From Ligilactobacillus ceti DSM 22408 (GTDB lineage Bacteria > Bacillota > Bacilli > Lactobacillales > Lactobacillaceae), in the NCBI RefSeq assembly GCF_000423245.1, contig NZ_AUHP01000012.1, positions 1 through 64,000 of the forward strand: a stretch of 64,000 nucleotides of DNA. The letters are read 5' to 3'. The stretch's first letter is position 1. The number at the start of each line of letters is the position of its first letter. The position numbers were made by a program, and so were the translations under genes. The notes under the pieces are model-generated. The model was given only the letters and a program-made list of their open reading frames with translations, had not been told where the DNA came from and made no database searches. This document shows, piece after piece, positions 28,019 to 38,850 of this stretch.

Positions 28019-28954
28019 TTATTTTTTATCTTTGACTAAATAAAGTGGGCGATTTTTCACTTCCATGAAAATTTTACCAATATATTTACCAACAATACCT
28101 AAACAAAAGAGCTGAATCCCACCAACAAATAAGATAATACATACTGTAGAAGCCCAACCACTTGTCGGATCACCGCCATCTACAAAATAACGAATCACAA
28201 TAAAAAGAATCGCTAAACCAGATATCAAAGCTGAGAAAAATCCGACAAACGCTGCAATATCTAAGGGAAATTGCGAAAAGTTGACAATTCCGTCAATTGA
28301 ATATTTAAACAAACTCCAAAAACTCCAACTAGTTTCGCCAGCAACTCTTTCTTGATTTTCATACTCTAAATATTTAGTTTTAAATCCACCCCAACTAAAT
28401 AACCCTTTCGAAAAGCGATTATATTCAGGCATTTCTAAAATTGCATTAACCATTGGACGCGTCATAACACGATAATCCCGCGCGCCATCCACAATTTCTG
28501 TATCCGAAATTTTATTAATTAAGCGATAAAACATCCGTGCGAAAAACGAACGAATCCGCGGTTCACCATCACGAGAAACACGATAAGTTCCCACACAATC
28601 ATAATCAGAATTTCTTAATGTTTTAATCATTTCCGGTAACATTTCAGGCGGATCTTGCAAATCAACATCCATCACCGTTACTAAATTACCAGTTGCTTCT
28701 TGCAAACCACAATATAACGCCGCTTCTTTGCCGAAATTACGTGTAAAAGAAACATAATGAACATGTTCTGGATCAGCAGCTTGCAATTTTTGAATCGCGG
28801 CTAAAGTACCATCAGTTGAACCATCATTAATAAACCAATATTCTAATTCAATGTTTTCTAAATCTTTTTTTACATTTTCGACCGCTTGATAAAACAAAGG
28901 GACTGTTTCCTCTTCATAATAACAAGGGACAATAATCGAAAGTTTATCTGTCAT
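28019..28954 (-). CDS. Membrane-bound family 2 glycosyltransferase, DPM1/GtrB type
   Basis: The 311-residue protein has an N-terminal GT-A domain: SIIVPCYYEEETVPLF, WFINDGSTDGTL near 42 and the metal-binding MDVDLQDPPEM near 95. Two C-terminal transmembrane helices follow (about 233-258 and 268-292). This is the layout of polyprenyl-phosphate sugar transferases (GtrB, CsbB), which load a lipid carrier with glucose or GlcNAc for later transfer to wall polymers. Its ATG is 3 bases after the SGNH-hydrolase stop, so the two are coupled. No partner flippase or GT-C transferase is seen nearby. Confidence 0.9.
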   Translation of the reverse strand: MTDKLSIIVPCYYEEETVPLFYQAVENVKKDLENIELEYWFINDGSTDGTLAAIQKLQAADPEHVHYVSFTRNFGKEAALYCGLQEATGNLVTVMDVDLQDPPEMLPEMIKTLRNSDYDCVGTYRVSRDGEPRIRSFFARMFYRLINKISDTEIVDGARDYRVMTRPMVNAILEMPEYNRFSKGLFSWGGFKTKYLEYENQERVAGETSWSFWSLFKYSIDGIVNFSQFPLDIAAFVGFFSALISGLAILFIVIRYFVDGGDPTSGWASTVCIILFVGGIQLFCLGIVGKYIGKIFMEVKNRPLYLVKDKK

Positions 28955-28957
28955 TAT

Positions 28958-30145
28958 TTAACCGTTCTTTCCTAAATTTGTTTTGGCTTTAGTATAGCAC
29001 GAATTTTTTGCAGCATGTTTTAAAAGTTCTGTTAAAACTGGTTGAATAGTTTGTGCAATTAATTCTCCACCAAGCTGGGAAACATGTAAATGATCACCAA
29101 AATCAGCAACAGATAATAGACTTGTTTGCGAAACATCACTCACATTAGTTTGAATATCAACAACCCTTAATTGTCGGTCTTTTAATAATGCTTGATTAAT
29201 TTTTTGCCGTAATTTTGCCGTTGTTTGAATTTGTTCTGGTTGAATAGTCGGTTTATCTAAATAAGCAGCCACCGGTAAAATCGTTGTAAATAATGTTTCT
29301 GGAGCTCTTTGACTTAATTCTCGACAAGTTTGAACATACATATATTCTGAAATAACTTGCTGAGAGGCAGCCGATACGGAAGGTGGGAAGACTAGATCAT
29401 TCGTCCCAATCATCACTAAATTGATTTCTGGTTCCTTAGTTGCCATCATATAGTTTAAAAAACGACTTTTTAAACTCGATCCAAACGTTTGGTAAATACC
29501 GCGACCTAAAGCATCATATAAATAACGATTCCCCGATAAACCATTAATTTTCAAAACAACTTCGCCAGGTTGTTGCTTTAAATATAAATTACGTAAAGCT
29601 TGAGTAATAAATCCCATTTCAATTAATGAATCTCCCCAAACATTAACATATTGGGGTTGCTGTTCCGTTAAAATCAATACTTTACCAACAGAAAACCAAT
29701 TTTTCCGAAAATGTGAACTAACTTTTAAACTAGGATGTTTCAGACAACTTCGAACTAAAGCTGCATTCTCCCATTCACTAGCAAACGTTGAACTCACATC
29801 AGCATAACTTTGCGGCTTTTCAGCTTGCATCAAAATATAAAAATCCTCTCCACTTGTTAAAGGAAATGATATTTCATCTGTTAACAGAGAAGTACCTTTA
29901 GGAATAGTAATGGCTGTTTGTCCTTGATAAGTTAAACGTTGAGCCGCTTGAAAATCTGAATTTTTTGCAACTAAAACTGTTTGAAACGTTAAATCACTGA
30001 CACCATAATAATTCGTTAATTGTAAGCGGATTTTCTCACCGGTTAAACTACTTTTAATTTTAATAACTTGTGTTAATTCAGCAAATTTAAATGCCATTTG
30101 TCGATAATCATTACATTTTTTCTCCCAATTAACTTGCCATTGCAT
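28958..30145 (-). CDS. SGNH/GDSL-type hydrolase
   Basis: The 395-residue protein joins an N-terminal beta-rich domain (about 1-150, with KIRLQLTNYYGVSDLTFQTV) to an SGNH hydrolase domain. Catalytic blocks are VWGDSLIEMGF (nucleophile Ser, near 170), the Gly block near INGLSGNRYLYDALG, MIGTNDLVFP (Asn) and the C-terminal D-H pair in FGDHLHVSQLGG. It lacks a signal peptide, so it should act inside the cell, as an esterase or deacetylase on carbohydrates. The tight coupling to a membrane glycosyltransferase suggests a role in sugar-lipid or wall-glycan modification; this is inference from position. Confidence 0.8.
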   Translation of the reverse strand: MQWQVNWEKKCNDYRQMAFKFAELTQVIKIKSSLTGEKIRLQLTNYYGVSDLTFQTVLVAKNSDFQAAQRLTYQGQTAITIPKGTSLLTDEISFPLTSGEDFYILMQAEKPQSYADVSSTFASEWENAALVRSCLKHPSLKVSSHFRKNWFSVGKVLILTEQQPQYVNVWGDSLIEMGFITQALRNLYLKQQPGEVVLKINGLSGNRYLYDALGRGIYQTFGSSLKSRFLNYMMATKEPEINLVMIGTNDLVFPPSVSAASQQVISEYMYVQTCRELSQRAPETLFTTILPVAAYLDKPTIQPEQIQTTAKLRQKINQALLKDRQLRVVDIQTNVSDVSQTSLLSVADFGDHLHVSQLGGELIAQTIQPVLTELLKHAAKNSCYTKAKTNLGKNG

Positions 30146-30182
30146 CTACTCACCTCTTTTAATTTGTTCTCTTCTCAAATTA

Positions 30183-30218
30183 AGAAAAGATGCCATTTTT
30201 GTCAATAGCATCTTTTCT
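30183..30218 (-). terminator. Hairpin between lplA and the SGNH gene
   Basis: AGAAAAGATGC pairs with GCATCTTTTCT around a 14-base loop; the flanking T content is modest in the minus direction. It is placed to end the pdh-lplA transcript. Confidence 0.7.
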
Positions 30219-30226
30219 TTCATAAT

Positions 30227-31240
30227 TTATTCACTTAATAATTTTACAATATCTTGCGGTGGTATCTTCAAGAAATAACGCGTCAAATCAAAGCTTTGTA
30301 AAATTGTTTGGATATTTTGTGCTGTATATTTTTGCCCAATTAAAGCCGTCTCAAGATCAGTCACTGGTTGTTGTCCAAAGAAATCACCATAAATTTTAAC
30401 TTCTTTTAAATAACCTTTGTCAACTAAGTAACGCGCATCAATTGTTCCTCCTGGAAAACGTTGGCGTTTTTGAATAGTAAACTTAGGCGAACGTCCATAC
30501 ACCCAATCCCAATTACCGTATATTTCAGCCACCAATTGATCAATTGCAACTTGATCAGCTGCTGTCAAAGTAAATTCATGTTCCGTAACTTCTTCCCATG
30601 TATCCACTTGATAGATTTGTTGTAATAAAGCATGTAAAAATTCAACTGTATCTAAAGTTTGATACTTAGCATCTAAATAAGGTTTCACATTCGTCACACG
30701 CGACCGAACTGACTTAATACCTTTGGAAGCAATCTTATCAGCAGAAACAGTTAACGCTTTTTGAACATGATCTAAATCCATATCAAACATCAATGTCCCA
30801 TGTGAAAAAGTCCGACCGTTTTTTGTGTACATCGCATTGCCGGAAAATTTCTTACCATCAATTTCCAAATCATTCCGACCATTAACTTGCGCACGAGTCG
30901 CCCCCATCGCATGTAAGCCTTGAATAATAGGATCAACTAACTGTTCAAATTCACCAAATTCTTGCTTATCAGCAGGTACAATAAAACTAAAACATAAATT
31001 TCCCATATCTTGATACATTGTACCGCCACCTGAAAGACGCCGTGTAACCGTAACTTGATTTTCTTCACAAAATTTCTGATCAATTTCTTCTAAAACATTT
31101 TGATTTCGACCAACAATCACACATGGTTTTTCAATATAAAATAACATACAAGGAACGTCTAAATCTGCTTTACTCATTAAATATTGTTCCGTCGCTAAAT
31201 TCGTTCGAATATCATGCGAGGGCATAATTAAATAACGCAT
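30227..31240 (-). CDS. lplA: Lipoate-protein ligase A
   Basis: The 337-residue protein activates lipoate with ATP and attaches it to lipoyl domains. Motifs are RRLSGGGTMYQDMGNLCFSF near residue 67 and the SGNAMYTKNGRTFSHGTLM lipoyl-AMP pocket near 133; the C-terminal accessory domain is present. It follows pdhD by 17 bases in the same direction, so it belongs to the pdh operon and supplies the cofactor for the E2 subunit. Scavenging of external lipoate is implied, as no lipoate synthase is seen here. Confidence 0.95.
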   Translation of the reverse strand: MRYLIMPSHDIRTNLATEQYLMSKADLDVPCMLFYIEKPCVIVGRNQNVLEEIDQKFCEENQVTVTRRLSGGGTMYQDMGNLCFSFIVPADKQEFGEFEQLVDPIIQGLHAMGATRAQVNGRNDLEIDGKKFSGNAMYTKNGRTFSHGTLMFDMDLDHVQKALTVSADKIASKGIKSVRSRVTNVKPYLDAKYQTLDTVEFLHALLQQIYQVDTWEEVTEHEFTLTAADQVAIDQLVAEIYGNWDWVYGRSPKFTIQKRQRFPGGTIDARYLVDKGYLKEVKIYGDFFGQQPVTDLETALIGQKYTAQNIQTILQSFDLTRYFLKIPPQDIVKLLSE

Positions 31241-31257
31241 CTAATTCGCTCCTATCG

Positions 31258-32664
31258 TTAAATATTTGTTGGGAAACCTAATCCAACATCAGCAGCATCA
31301 ACAATTGCTTCACTAATACTTGGATGCGGATGGATTGTTAAAGCGACATCTTCAACTGTTGCTCCAGTTTCAATAGCTAATGTTAATTCACTAATCAAAT
31401 CACTCGCATGCGGTCCAACAATTTGTGCCCCAACTAAAATTCCACTTTCCTTCACATAAACTAATCGTGTAAATCCATTAGTTGCATCTAATGTAATGGC
31501 ACGTCCGTTTGCAGCGAATGGGAATTGCGCTTTTTCAACAACTAAGCCTTGTTCTTGTGCTTCTTTCATCGTTAACCCAGTTGTCGCAATTGATGTATCT
31601 GTATAACAAACAGCTGGCATTGCATGATAATCATTAATCGTTGGCATTCCAGAAATTGCTTCCGCAGCAACTTTTCCTTCATAGCTAGCCTTATGAGCTA
31701 ACGCTGCACCAGCTACAACATCCCCAATCGCATAAATATTCGGAATATTTGTACGACCTTGAGCATCAACTGGAATCAAATGTCTTTCATCAACTTTGAC
31801 ACCTGCTTGTTCCAAGCCCATACCACGTGTATTTGGTGTTCGTCCAACACTCACAATACAATAATCAGCAACTAATGTTTTTTCTTCGCCATTAATCATG
31901 GCAGTAATTTTAACTTGATCATCATCTTGTTCTACACTTTGCGCCATCGCATGTGTAAAAATATCTACATCTTGAGATTCAAAATGTTGTTCGACAACTT
32001 TAACTAAATCTTTTTCGTAATTACCAAGAATTCTTTCGCCGCCTTCTAAAATAGTGACATGTGATCCTAAATTAGCATATGCTGATGCTAATTCACTACC
32101 AATATAGCCACCACCCACAACGATTAATTCTTTAGGGATTTTTGGAAGACTCAACGCACCTGTTGAATCAACCACGCGTCCCTTAAATTTAAAATTAGGG
32201 ATTTCAATCGGACGACTACCTGTCGCAATAATCAAGTTTTCATAATTATATGTTTGTGCTTGATCATCTTTATCAATAACACGCAAACTATTTTCATCTT
32301 TCAAAAAGGCATCGCCAAAAATAACATCGATTTTATGTTTTTTAAATAAACCGGCCACACCACTCGTTAAACGATTAACTACATCTGCTTTCCAAGAAAG
32401 TGTTTGATCCCAATCGATTTTTGCTTTTTTAACTTCTAAGCCCATTTTTTGCGAGTTTAATGTTCTTTGATAACGGTGAGCTGCTTCAATTAACGCTTTA
32501 GAAGGAATACATCCAACATTTAAACAAGCTCCACCAATATGTTCTCTTTCAATTACAGTCACTTTTTGACCTAATTCAGCTGCATGAATTGCGGCAACAT
32601 AACCACCAGGTCCAGCACCAATGACAACTGTTTCTAAATCAATCGGAAAATCTCCTACAACCAT
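31258..32664 (-). CDS. pdhD: Dihydrolipoyl dehydrogenase (E3)
   Basis: This 468-residue flavoprotein reoxidises dihydrolipoamide and makes NADH. Visible are the FAD motif VIGAGPGGYVAAIHAAELG, the redox-active disulfide GGACLNVGCIPSK near residue 45, the NAD motif VVGGGYIGSELAS near 182, the second FAD motif NIYAIGDVV near 310 and the catalytic HPHPSISE near the C-terminus. The ribosome site GGAAGGATG overlaps the pdhC stop. It is the last core gene of the pdhABCD operon. Confidence 0.97.
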   Translation of the reverse strand: MVVGDFPIDLETVVIGAGPGGYVAAIHAAELGQKVTVIEREHIGGACLNVGCIPSKALIEAAHRYQRTLNSQKMGLEVKKAKIDWDQTLSWKADVVNRLTSGVAGLFKKHKIDVIFGDAFLKDENSLRVIDKDDQAQTYNYENLIIATGSRPIEIPNFKFKGRVVDSTGALSLPKIPKELIVVGGGYIGSELASAYANLGSHVTILEGGERILGNYEKDLVKVVEQHFESQDVDIFTHAMAQSVEQDDDQVKITAMINGEEKTLVADYCIVSVGRTPNTRGMGLEQAGVKVDERHLIPVDAQGRTNIPNIYAIGDVVAGAALAHKASYEGKVAAEAISGMPTINDYHAMPAVCYTDTSIATTGLTMKEAQEQGLVVEKAQFPFAANGRAITLDATNGFTRLVYVKESGILVGAQIVGPHASDLISELTLAIETGATVEDVALTIHPHPSISEAIVDAADVGLGFPTNI

Positions 32665-32670
32665 TGTCTA

Positions 32671-34008
32671 TCATCCTTCCATTAAAAGTAATTCGGGATC
32701 ACTAATTAATTCTTTCAAACGATTCATTGCTTTTTGCGCAGTTGCACCATCAATAATTCGATGATCAAATGAAAGTGATAATTTCAAGACACGCGCACTA
32801 ATAATTTCACCATCTTGCACAACTGGTTGTTCCATGATTTTACCCATACCAATAATCGCTACTTCAGGCCAGTTGATAATTGGTGTAAAGTAACTACCAC
32901 CAACTGATCCGATATTAGTAATTGACATACTTGTATGTTTCATTGAACTAGCAGCTAATTTACCATCACGGGCAGCTTGCGTATTTTCAGAAATTGCACG
33001 TGCAATATTAAAGAGACTTAATTGATCAGCATGTTTGACATTTGGAACAAACAAGCCATGATCTGTATCAGTTGCAATACCAACATTAATATAATCACGG
33101 TAAATGATTTCTTGATTTTCCATATCAACTTGAGCGTTAAAATCTGGAAATTCTTTCAACACAATAGCCAAAGCTTTAACCATATATGGCATAAATGTAA
33201 GATGAACTTCTTTAGCTTGAGCCACTGCTTTATATTTCTTACGATGATCCCACAATTTATCAACTACAACTTCATCAAATAAATTAACATGTGGAATTTG
33301 GCTTACTGAACGCACCATAGCTTTAGCTGTAGCTTTACGAACAGCTGACATTTTTTCACGTCTTTCTGGCCAACTATCACTATTATTAGTTGGTAAGGAG
33401 ACGGGCGCTGGTGTTGCAGCTGGTTGTACAGGAGTTGTTTCACGTGAAACTTCATTGACAACTTCTTCAAATACAACATCACCTTGACTTAAGTAATGAT
33501 CAATATCAGATTTTAGCACTTGACCATGATTTCCTGTTCCGGAAACTTTGCTGACATCCACACCTTTTTCACGAGCATAGCGGCGCACTGCTGGCATTGC
33601 TAAAACAGGTAATTTTTGTTCAGCTTCTAACATAAATTCAGCTGGTTCACTTGTTTCACGGGTAATATTAACCGGAGTGATTTTATTCACTGGTTCTGTT
33701 TTTTCAGCAACTACTTCAACTGTTTCAGTTGCAGCTGGTGCCTCATCAGTCACATTGCTGTCACTTTGAGCCACTTCTAACTCGACTAAAACATCTCCAA
33801 CTTCTGCTGTTTCACCTGCTGGCACAATAATTTTTGTGATTTTACCAGCAACTGGTGAAGGTAATTCTTCAACTGATTTATCATTTTCAATTTGAACTAA
33901 ATCAGCATCTTTTTCAATGGTATCACCGACTTGAACTAACCATTCACCGATTACACCTTCTGCCATACCTTCCCCAATATCTGGTAATTTAAATTCATAT
34001 TTACTCAT
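32671..34008 (-). CDS. pdhC: Dihydrolipoamide acetyltransferase (E2 of pyruvate dehydrogenase)
   Basis: The 445-residue E2 has one lipoyl domain (1-78) with the lipoylated Lys in [10 protein letters not shown] near residue 44, an Ala/Pro/Val-rich linker, a peripheral-subunit-binding domain ([23 protein letters not shown], near 135) and a C-terminal catalytic domain with [12 protein letters not shown] near 415. A second flexible linker near 185-210 joins them. Many relatives carry two lipoyl domains; one is also common. It forms the core of the complex and receives lipoate from LplA. Confidence 0.96.
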   Translation of the reverse strand: MSKYEFKLPDIGEGMAEGVIGEWLVQVGDTIEKDADLVQIENDKSVEELPSPVAGKITKIIVPAGETAEVGDVLVELEVAQSDSNVTDEAPAATETVEVVAEKTEPVNKITPVNITRETSEPAEFMLEAEQKLPVLAMPAVRRYAREKGVDVSKVSGTGNHGQVLKSDIDHYLSQGDVVFEEVVNEVSRETTPVQPAATPAPVSLPTNNSDSWPERREKMSAVRKATAKAMVRSVSQIPHVNLFDEVVVDKLWDHRKKYKAVAQAKEVHLTFMPYMVKALAIVLKEFPDFNAQVDMENQEIIYRDYINVGIATDTDHGLFVPNVKHADQLSLFNIARAISENTQAARDGKLAASSMKHTSMSITNIGSVGGSYFTPIINWPEVAIIGMGKIMEQPVVQDGEIISARVLKLSLSFDHRIIDGATAQKAMNRLKELISDPELLLMEG

Positions 34009-34026
34009 TTTGCTCCCCCTTTTACG

Positions 34027-35004
34027 TTAGAAATTCATAATTTCTTGGACTTTCGCAACGATATCTTTTTTATTTGGTAACCATAATGTTTCTGCTTCAC
34101 TAAATGGATATGGTGTATCTGGAGCATCTACTCGTCCAATTGGTGCTTGCAAATTAAGAATAGCTTTTTCAGCAATTAAAGCTGCTACTTGAGCGTTAAT
34201 CCCTGCTTGACGTTGTGCTTCTTGCACTAAAACAACTCGACCTGTTTTTTCGACTGTTTTTAAAATGGCCGCTTCATCTAATGGTGAAACACTACGTAAA
34301 TCTAAAACTTCAACATTAATACCTTGTTTTTCAAGTTCTTGAGCTGCTTTCAAACTTTCTTGAACCATATAGCCATAAGTAATAATACTAATATCTTGTC
34401 CTTCACGTTTGATAGCCGCTTGATCAAGTGGTACAGTGTATGATCCTTCAGGTACTTCTTGTTTCAATGTCCGATAAAGTTTCATATGTTCTAAGAAAAC
34501 AACTGGATCATCACTTTGAATAGCTGAAATCAATAAACCTTTTGCATCATATGGATCACTTGGAATAACTACTTTCAAACCAGGTGTTTGTGCAACTAAT
34601 CCTTCTAAACTATCAGAGTGCAATTCTGGTGTATGCACACCTCCTCCAAAAGGCGCCCGAATTGTAATTGGCATTTTACGTGTACCACCCATCCGGAAAC
34701 GTTCACGCGAAATTTGACCAGCAACTTCATCCATTGCTTCAAATAAGAAACCAAAGAATTGAATTTCTGGAACAGGACGAAAACCTTGGAAAGCTAATCC
34801 AGTTGCTAAACCAGCGATTCCTGATTCAGCTAATGGTGTATCAAATACTCTTTCTTCACCATATTTAGCTTGTAAACCTTCTGTAGCACGGAAAACCCCA
34901 CCATTTTGGCCAACATCTTCCCCAAAAATCAATACTTTTTCATCACTTTTAAGCGCTTCATCTAAAGCTGCTGTGATTGCTTTAATCATTGTTAATTTAG
35001 CCAT
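34027..35004 (-). CDS. pdhB: Pyruvate dehydrogenase E1 component, beta subunit
   Basis: The 325-residue protein is the E1-beta chain, with [18 protein letters not shown] near residue 24, the [17 protein letters not shown] segment near 55, and [22 protein letters not shown] near 110. It pairs with the alpha chain to bind thiamine diphosphate and decarboxylate pyruvate. It starts 2 bases after pdhA ends, with AAGGAGGCTG overlapping the pdhA stop, showing translational coupling. Confidence 0.97.
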   Translation of the reverse strand: MAKLTMIKAITAALDEALKSDEKVLIFGEDVGQNGGVFRATEGLQAKYGEERVFDTPLAESGIAGLATGLAFQGFRPVPEIQFFGFLFEAMDEVAGQISRERFRMGGTRKMPITIRAPFGGGVHTPELHSDSLEGLVAQTPGLKVVIPSDPYDAKGLLISAIQSDDPVVFLEHMKLYRTLKQEVPEGSYTVPLDQAAIKREGQDISIITYGYMVQESLKAAQELEKQGINVEVLDLRSVSPLDEAAILKTVEKTGRVVLVQEAQRQAGINAQVAALIAEKAILNLQAPIGRVDAPDTPYPFSEAETLWLPNKKDIVAKVQEIMNF

Positions 35005-35006
35005 AA

Positions 35007-36110
<1,104 letters not shown>

Positions 36111-36141
36111 TCAAAAATTAAAAGTTATACTTCAACTTCTT

Positions 36142-36168
36142 TGATAACGCTTACAATAAGTAATTATA
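36142..36168 (-). promoter_or_regulatory. pdh promoter region with CcpA-like cre site
   Basis: TATAAT on the minus strand (36168-36163) lies about 65 bases before pdhA; its -35 is weak. TGATAACGCTTACA at 36142-36155 matches the cre pattern TGWAANCGNTNWCA with one mismatch and covers the expected start site. Repression by CcpA would follow, but no data here show it. Confidence 0.55.
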
Positions 36169-36347
36169 CATCATTTTCAAGTATTATTTAAGTTAGTGAA
36201 CTGGTGCACATACTTATTTATGCATGAAAAGCAGCTAAATCACCCTTTGTATGTAAAAAACATTTTTAAAAATCATCGCATGTGAATTGGTGAGCATGGC
36301 TTTTTTCGCTACAATTTATAATTTTGCTCTTTTCTGAAGATTTATTC

Positions 36348-36377
36348 TTGTAATAGTAGTAACTTTACTTTTATAAT
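36348..36377 (+). promoter_or_regulatory. Promoter of the 111-residue membrane protein gene
   Basis: TTGTAA (36348-36353), an 18-base spacer and TATAAT (36372-36377) precede the gene by about 48 bases. The rest of the 326-base gap between pdhA and this gene (36169-36347) shows no coding frame or strong hairpin. Confidence 0.5.
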
Positions 36378-36424
36378 AAATAAACAAAAACAAATAATTA
36401 CATCCGCAGGAGGATTGGATAACT

Positions 36425-36760
36425 TTGAAAAAACTGAAAAAAAGTATGCTGATTAGCTTAATTATCTTTTCGCTCCTCTTTGCAGCAACTTTGTTTGCTT
36501 CCTTTTTTTACGTTCCTAACCACAATATCGATAACATTGATATGTTATTAGCTGTAGCAAACTATTTTTTTGGAACAGTTTGGCTTTCTTTAATTTTAGC
36601 TTTTGGCTTTTTAGCTTGGGATAAAAAAATGGAAAAACGCCGACAAAAAAAAGCAGCTCAACAACGAGCTTTAGAAAAACAAAAAGAACTAGCTGCGTTG
36701 CAAGCTCAATTAGATGAAGATCCTGAAATCAACTTGCAAACAAACGACTTAGCCGAATAA
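36425..36760 (+). CDS. Small membrane protein with cytoplasmic coiled-coil tail
   Basis: The 111-residue protein has two transmembrane helices (about 8-29 and 41-64), then a highly charged helix (KKMEKRRQKKAAQQRALEK, continuing to about 95) that should form a cytoplasmic coiled coil, and an acidic end. Translation starts at a TTG at 36425 with AGGAGG 11 bases upstream; no in-frame ATG is better placed. It is a single-gene unit with its own promoter and terminator. I do not recognise a family. The layout recalls small scaffold or division-linked proteins, but no function is assigned. Confidence 0.65.
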   Translation: MKKLKKSMLISLIIFSLLFAATLFASFFYVPNHNIDNIDMLLAVANYFFGTVWLSLILAFGFLAWDKKMEKRRQKKAAQQRALEKQKELAALQAQLDEDPEINLQTNDLAE

Positions 36761-36763
36761 TAA

Positions 36764-36794
36764 AAAACACAGCAGAATAATTCTGCTGTGTTTT
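36764..36794 (+). terminator. Terminator of the 111-aa gene (likely bidirectional)
   Basis: AAAACACAGCAGAAT pairs with ATTCTGCTGTGTTTT, followed by TTT; A-runs on the other side also allow use by the converging ABC operon. Confidence 0.9.
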
Positions 36795-36829
36795 TTTGTC
36801 TAATCTTTTTTTCTAATTAAAAGAGATTA

Positions 36830-37615
36830 TTAACGTCTTTTCACTTGTATTTTAGTTATAAAATAATGACTTAATAACATATTCACCAAAATAGAACAAA
36901 CACTGAAACTTAATAACAGTGTACTATCCCAAGATCCTTTTTCTGAATAGCCTAAAAATAATAAAATAAAATCTTGCACCCGACCATCATAATCTAATAA
37001 GAAACCTAGTAATAACAGCAAAGCTTGAAGACCGATAATCACGAAGACAGCAATTAAAACTAATTGTTTTTTTCGCGCCAACATACTAAATAAACCACCA
37101 ATCGTAAAACCAATAAAACAAAATCCCCATAAAATTAATAAAGAAAATCCAAATGATCCTAATTGTAATAAAACTTTTGATTTAACACCTGTCATATAGA
37201 AATTTTGAAAGACATTAACCAGATCATAACTGGTAATACCTAATAATCGTGAAATCTCAGTAAAACCAAGATCTAATACTTCTAAACAAAAACCAAAAAC
37301 CAAAATAACTAATGTCTTAGCTTTCCAATACGTATTACGCGATAAACTATTTTGCATAAAATATTTAAAATCACGATAATTCAAGAAAGTTAATATAAAT
37401 AACACAAACATTAACACCGAAAAATAATCTTGAATAAATAATCCTGTGAAAAATCCTCCAAAAGAAAATGGCTCATCAGTATTCACCCAAAACAATAACA
37501 TAAAAGCACTTCGTACAATTGAAAAGGCTAATAGACCAATTAAAACATTCATGAAGATTTTTAAATAACGCCGACTTAACACCTTAAAAGCATATTTTTC
37601 TTTAATTGTTAACAT
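36830..37615 (-). CDS. ABC transporter permease-like membrane protein (YtrC-like context)
   Basis: This 261-residue protein has six predicted helices (first at about 24-50, last at about 232-255) with short loops, fitting an ABC-2-type permease. I chose the ATG at 37615 because AGGAGGG lies 8 bases upstream; the start overlaps the ATPase stop by 14 bases, so translation is coupled. It is the third gene of a GntR-ATPase-permease operon, an arrangement seen for YtrA-controlled transporters that respond to wall stress or bacteriocins. The substrate is unknown. Confidence 0.8.
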   Translation of the reverse strand: MLTIKEKYAFKVLSRRYLKIFMNVLIGLLAFSIVRSAFMLLFWVNTDEPFSFGGFFTGLFIQDYFSVLMFVLFILTFLNYRDFKYFMQNSLSRNTYWKAKTLVILVFGFCLEVLDLGFTEISRLLGITSYDLVNVFQNFYMTGVKSKVLLQLGSFGFSLLILWGFCFIGFTIGGLFSMLARKKQLVLIAVFVIIGLQALLLLLGFLLDYDGRVQDFILLFLGYSEKGSWDSTLLLSFSVCSILVNMLLSHYFITKIQVKRR

Positions 37616-38486
37616 AAGCATCACCCTCCTCATCTTGAATTAAATGTACAAAAACTTGATCCAAACTTAATGTTTCAATTTGCACGGTGGTTTGTTGCGT
37701 TAATTCTGCTGGCAATTCCCCTAAAATATAATATCCATGTAAATTACCTAATTTTTCATGACCAATAACATGTAAATCATGAATATAAGGAGCTAAATCT
37801 TCTTCACTACCTAAAACTAAGTACGCTTCAGCTAACAACTCTTCAACTTCTTGATTAACTACAATTTTTCCATTTTGCATAATCAAAACACGTTGAATAA
37901 TTTGACTAATTTCATCAATTAAATGAGTCGCAATAATAAATGTCCGTGGTTTCTTTGTATAAGTATTCAATAGCTCTTGATAAAATAACTTTCTATGTTG
38001 CGAATCCAAACCTAAAACTGGTTCATCTAATAAAACATATTCGGCAGGAACACATAAAGACATAATTAATTTAAAAATCGTTTTATACCCAGTGGATAAT
38101 TTGGCATATTTTTGATCAAGATTCAATTCGAATTTTTCACTTAATTCCAATGCATATTCTTGATCAAACTCACCATAAAAACCGGCTGTATCCGCTATAA
38201 TTTTACTTAATTTCATTCCTGGATAGTACATATCATTACTATCAACTAAATAAATTTTAGCCATTAAATCGTCATATTCCCAGACAGATTGATGATCATA
38301 AAAAACTTCTCCACCATCTGTTAAAATCCGACTAGCAATAATATTTAACAAAGTACTTTTACCGGCACCATTACAACCAAACAAACCGTAAATCATTTCT
38401 GGTTGAAAAGTTAAATTGACATCAGCTAATACATTTTTATTTAGAAAACTTTTATAAATATTTTTCAACTCTAAACTAGACATCAT
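37602..38486 (-). CDS. ABC transporter ATP-binding protein (GntR-operon type)
   Basis: The 294-residue ATPase shows Walker A FGCNGAGKST near residue 38, a degenerate signature LSTGYKTIFKL near 132, Walker B YVLLDEPVLGLD near 153 and switch His in IIATHLIDE. The LSTG signature and C-terminal extension (about 210-294) are typical of YtrB/BcrA-like ATPases. The start ATG at 38486 overlaps the GntR gene end by 11 bases. It should energise the following permease. Confidence 0.9.
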   Translation of the reverse strand: MMSSLELKNIYKSFLNKNVLADVNLTFQPEMIYGLFGCNGAGKSTLLNIIASRILTDGGEVFYDHQSVWEYDDLMAKIYLVDSNDMYYPGMKLSKIIADTAGFYGEFDQEYALELSEKFELNLDQKYAKLSTGYKTIFKLIMSLCVPAEYVLLDEPVLGLDSQHRKLFYQELLNTYTKKPRTFIIATHLIDEISQIIQRVLIMQNGKIVVNQEVEELLAEAYLVLGSEEDLAPYIHDLHVIGHEKLGNLHGYYILGELPAELTQQTTVQIETLSLDQVFVHLIQDEEGDAYVNN

Positions 38487-38850
38487 CTTGCTCTCTTTCT
38501 TCTTGTTGTAACATCGCAATTAAATCAGCTTGCGTTAATTCTAAATATTCTGCTTCTTTTAATAATGGAACTAAATAATCTTGATAAAATGCAGCACGCC
38601 GTTCTAAAACAATTTGTTCACGTGCCCCTTGTTTAACAAACATTCCTAAACCACGTTTCTTTTGTAATAATCCTTTATTAACTAGCATATTCATCCCTTT
38701 TAAGACCGTAGCTGGATTAATATGAAGTTTTTGTGAATATTCTGTGGTGGATGGAATTTGTTCTTCTTCTTGATAGACTCCCGTAAAAATCGCATTTTCA
38801 ATTTGAATCGCAATTTGTTGATAAATTGGTTTTCCATTGGTAAATTCGAT
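38476..38850 (-). CDS. GntR-family (YtrA-type) regulator with apparent ATC start codon
   Basis: The frame runs from 38850 to a TAG at 38476 (124 residues): an N-terminal winged helix (EFTNGKPIYQQIAIQIENAI, TTEYSQKLHINPATVLKGMNML, KRGLGMFV) and a short C-terminal helix pair, as in YtrA. No ATG, GTG or TTG lies before the helix-turn-helix. AGGAGG sits 8 bases before an ATC at the exact place where homologues begin, and an in-frame TAG just upstream rules out an earlier start. The first Met in frame (38694) would delete the DNA-binding domain. So either ATC initiates translation or the base is an error. It likely represses its own operon through the upstream inverted repeat. Confidence 0.8.
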   Translation of the reverse strand: MEFTNGKPIYQQIAIQIENAIFTGVYQEEEQIPSTTEYSQKLHINPATVLKGMNMLVNKGLLQKKRGLGMFVKQGAREQIVLERRAAFYQDYLVPLLKEAEYLELTQADLIAMLQQEEREQDDV

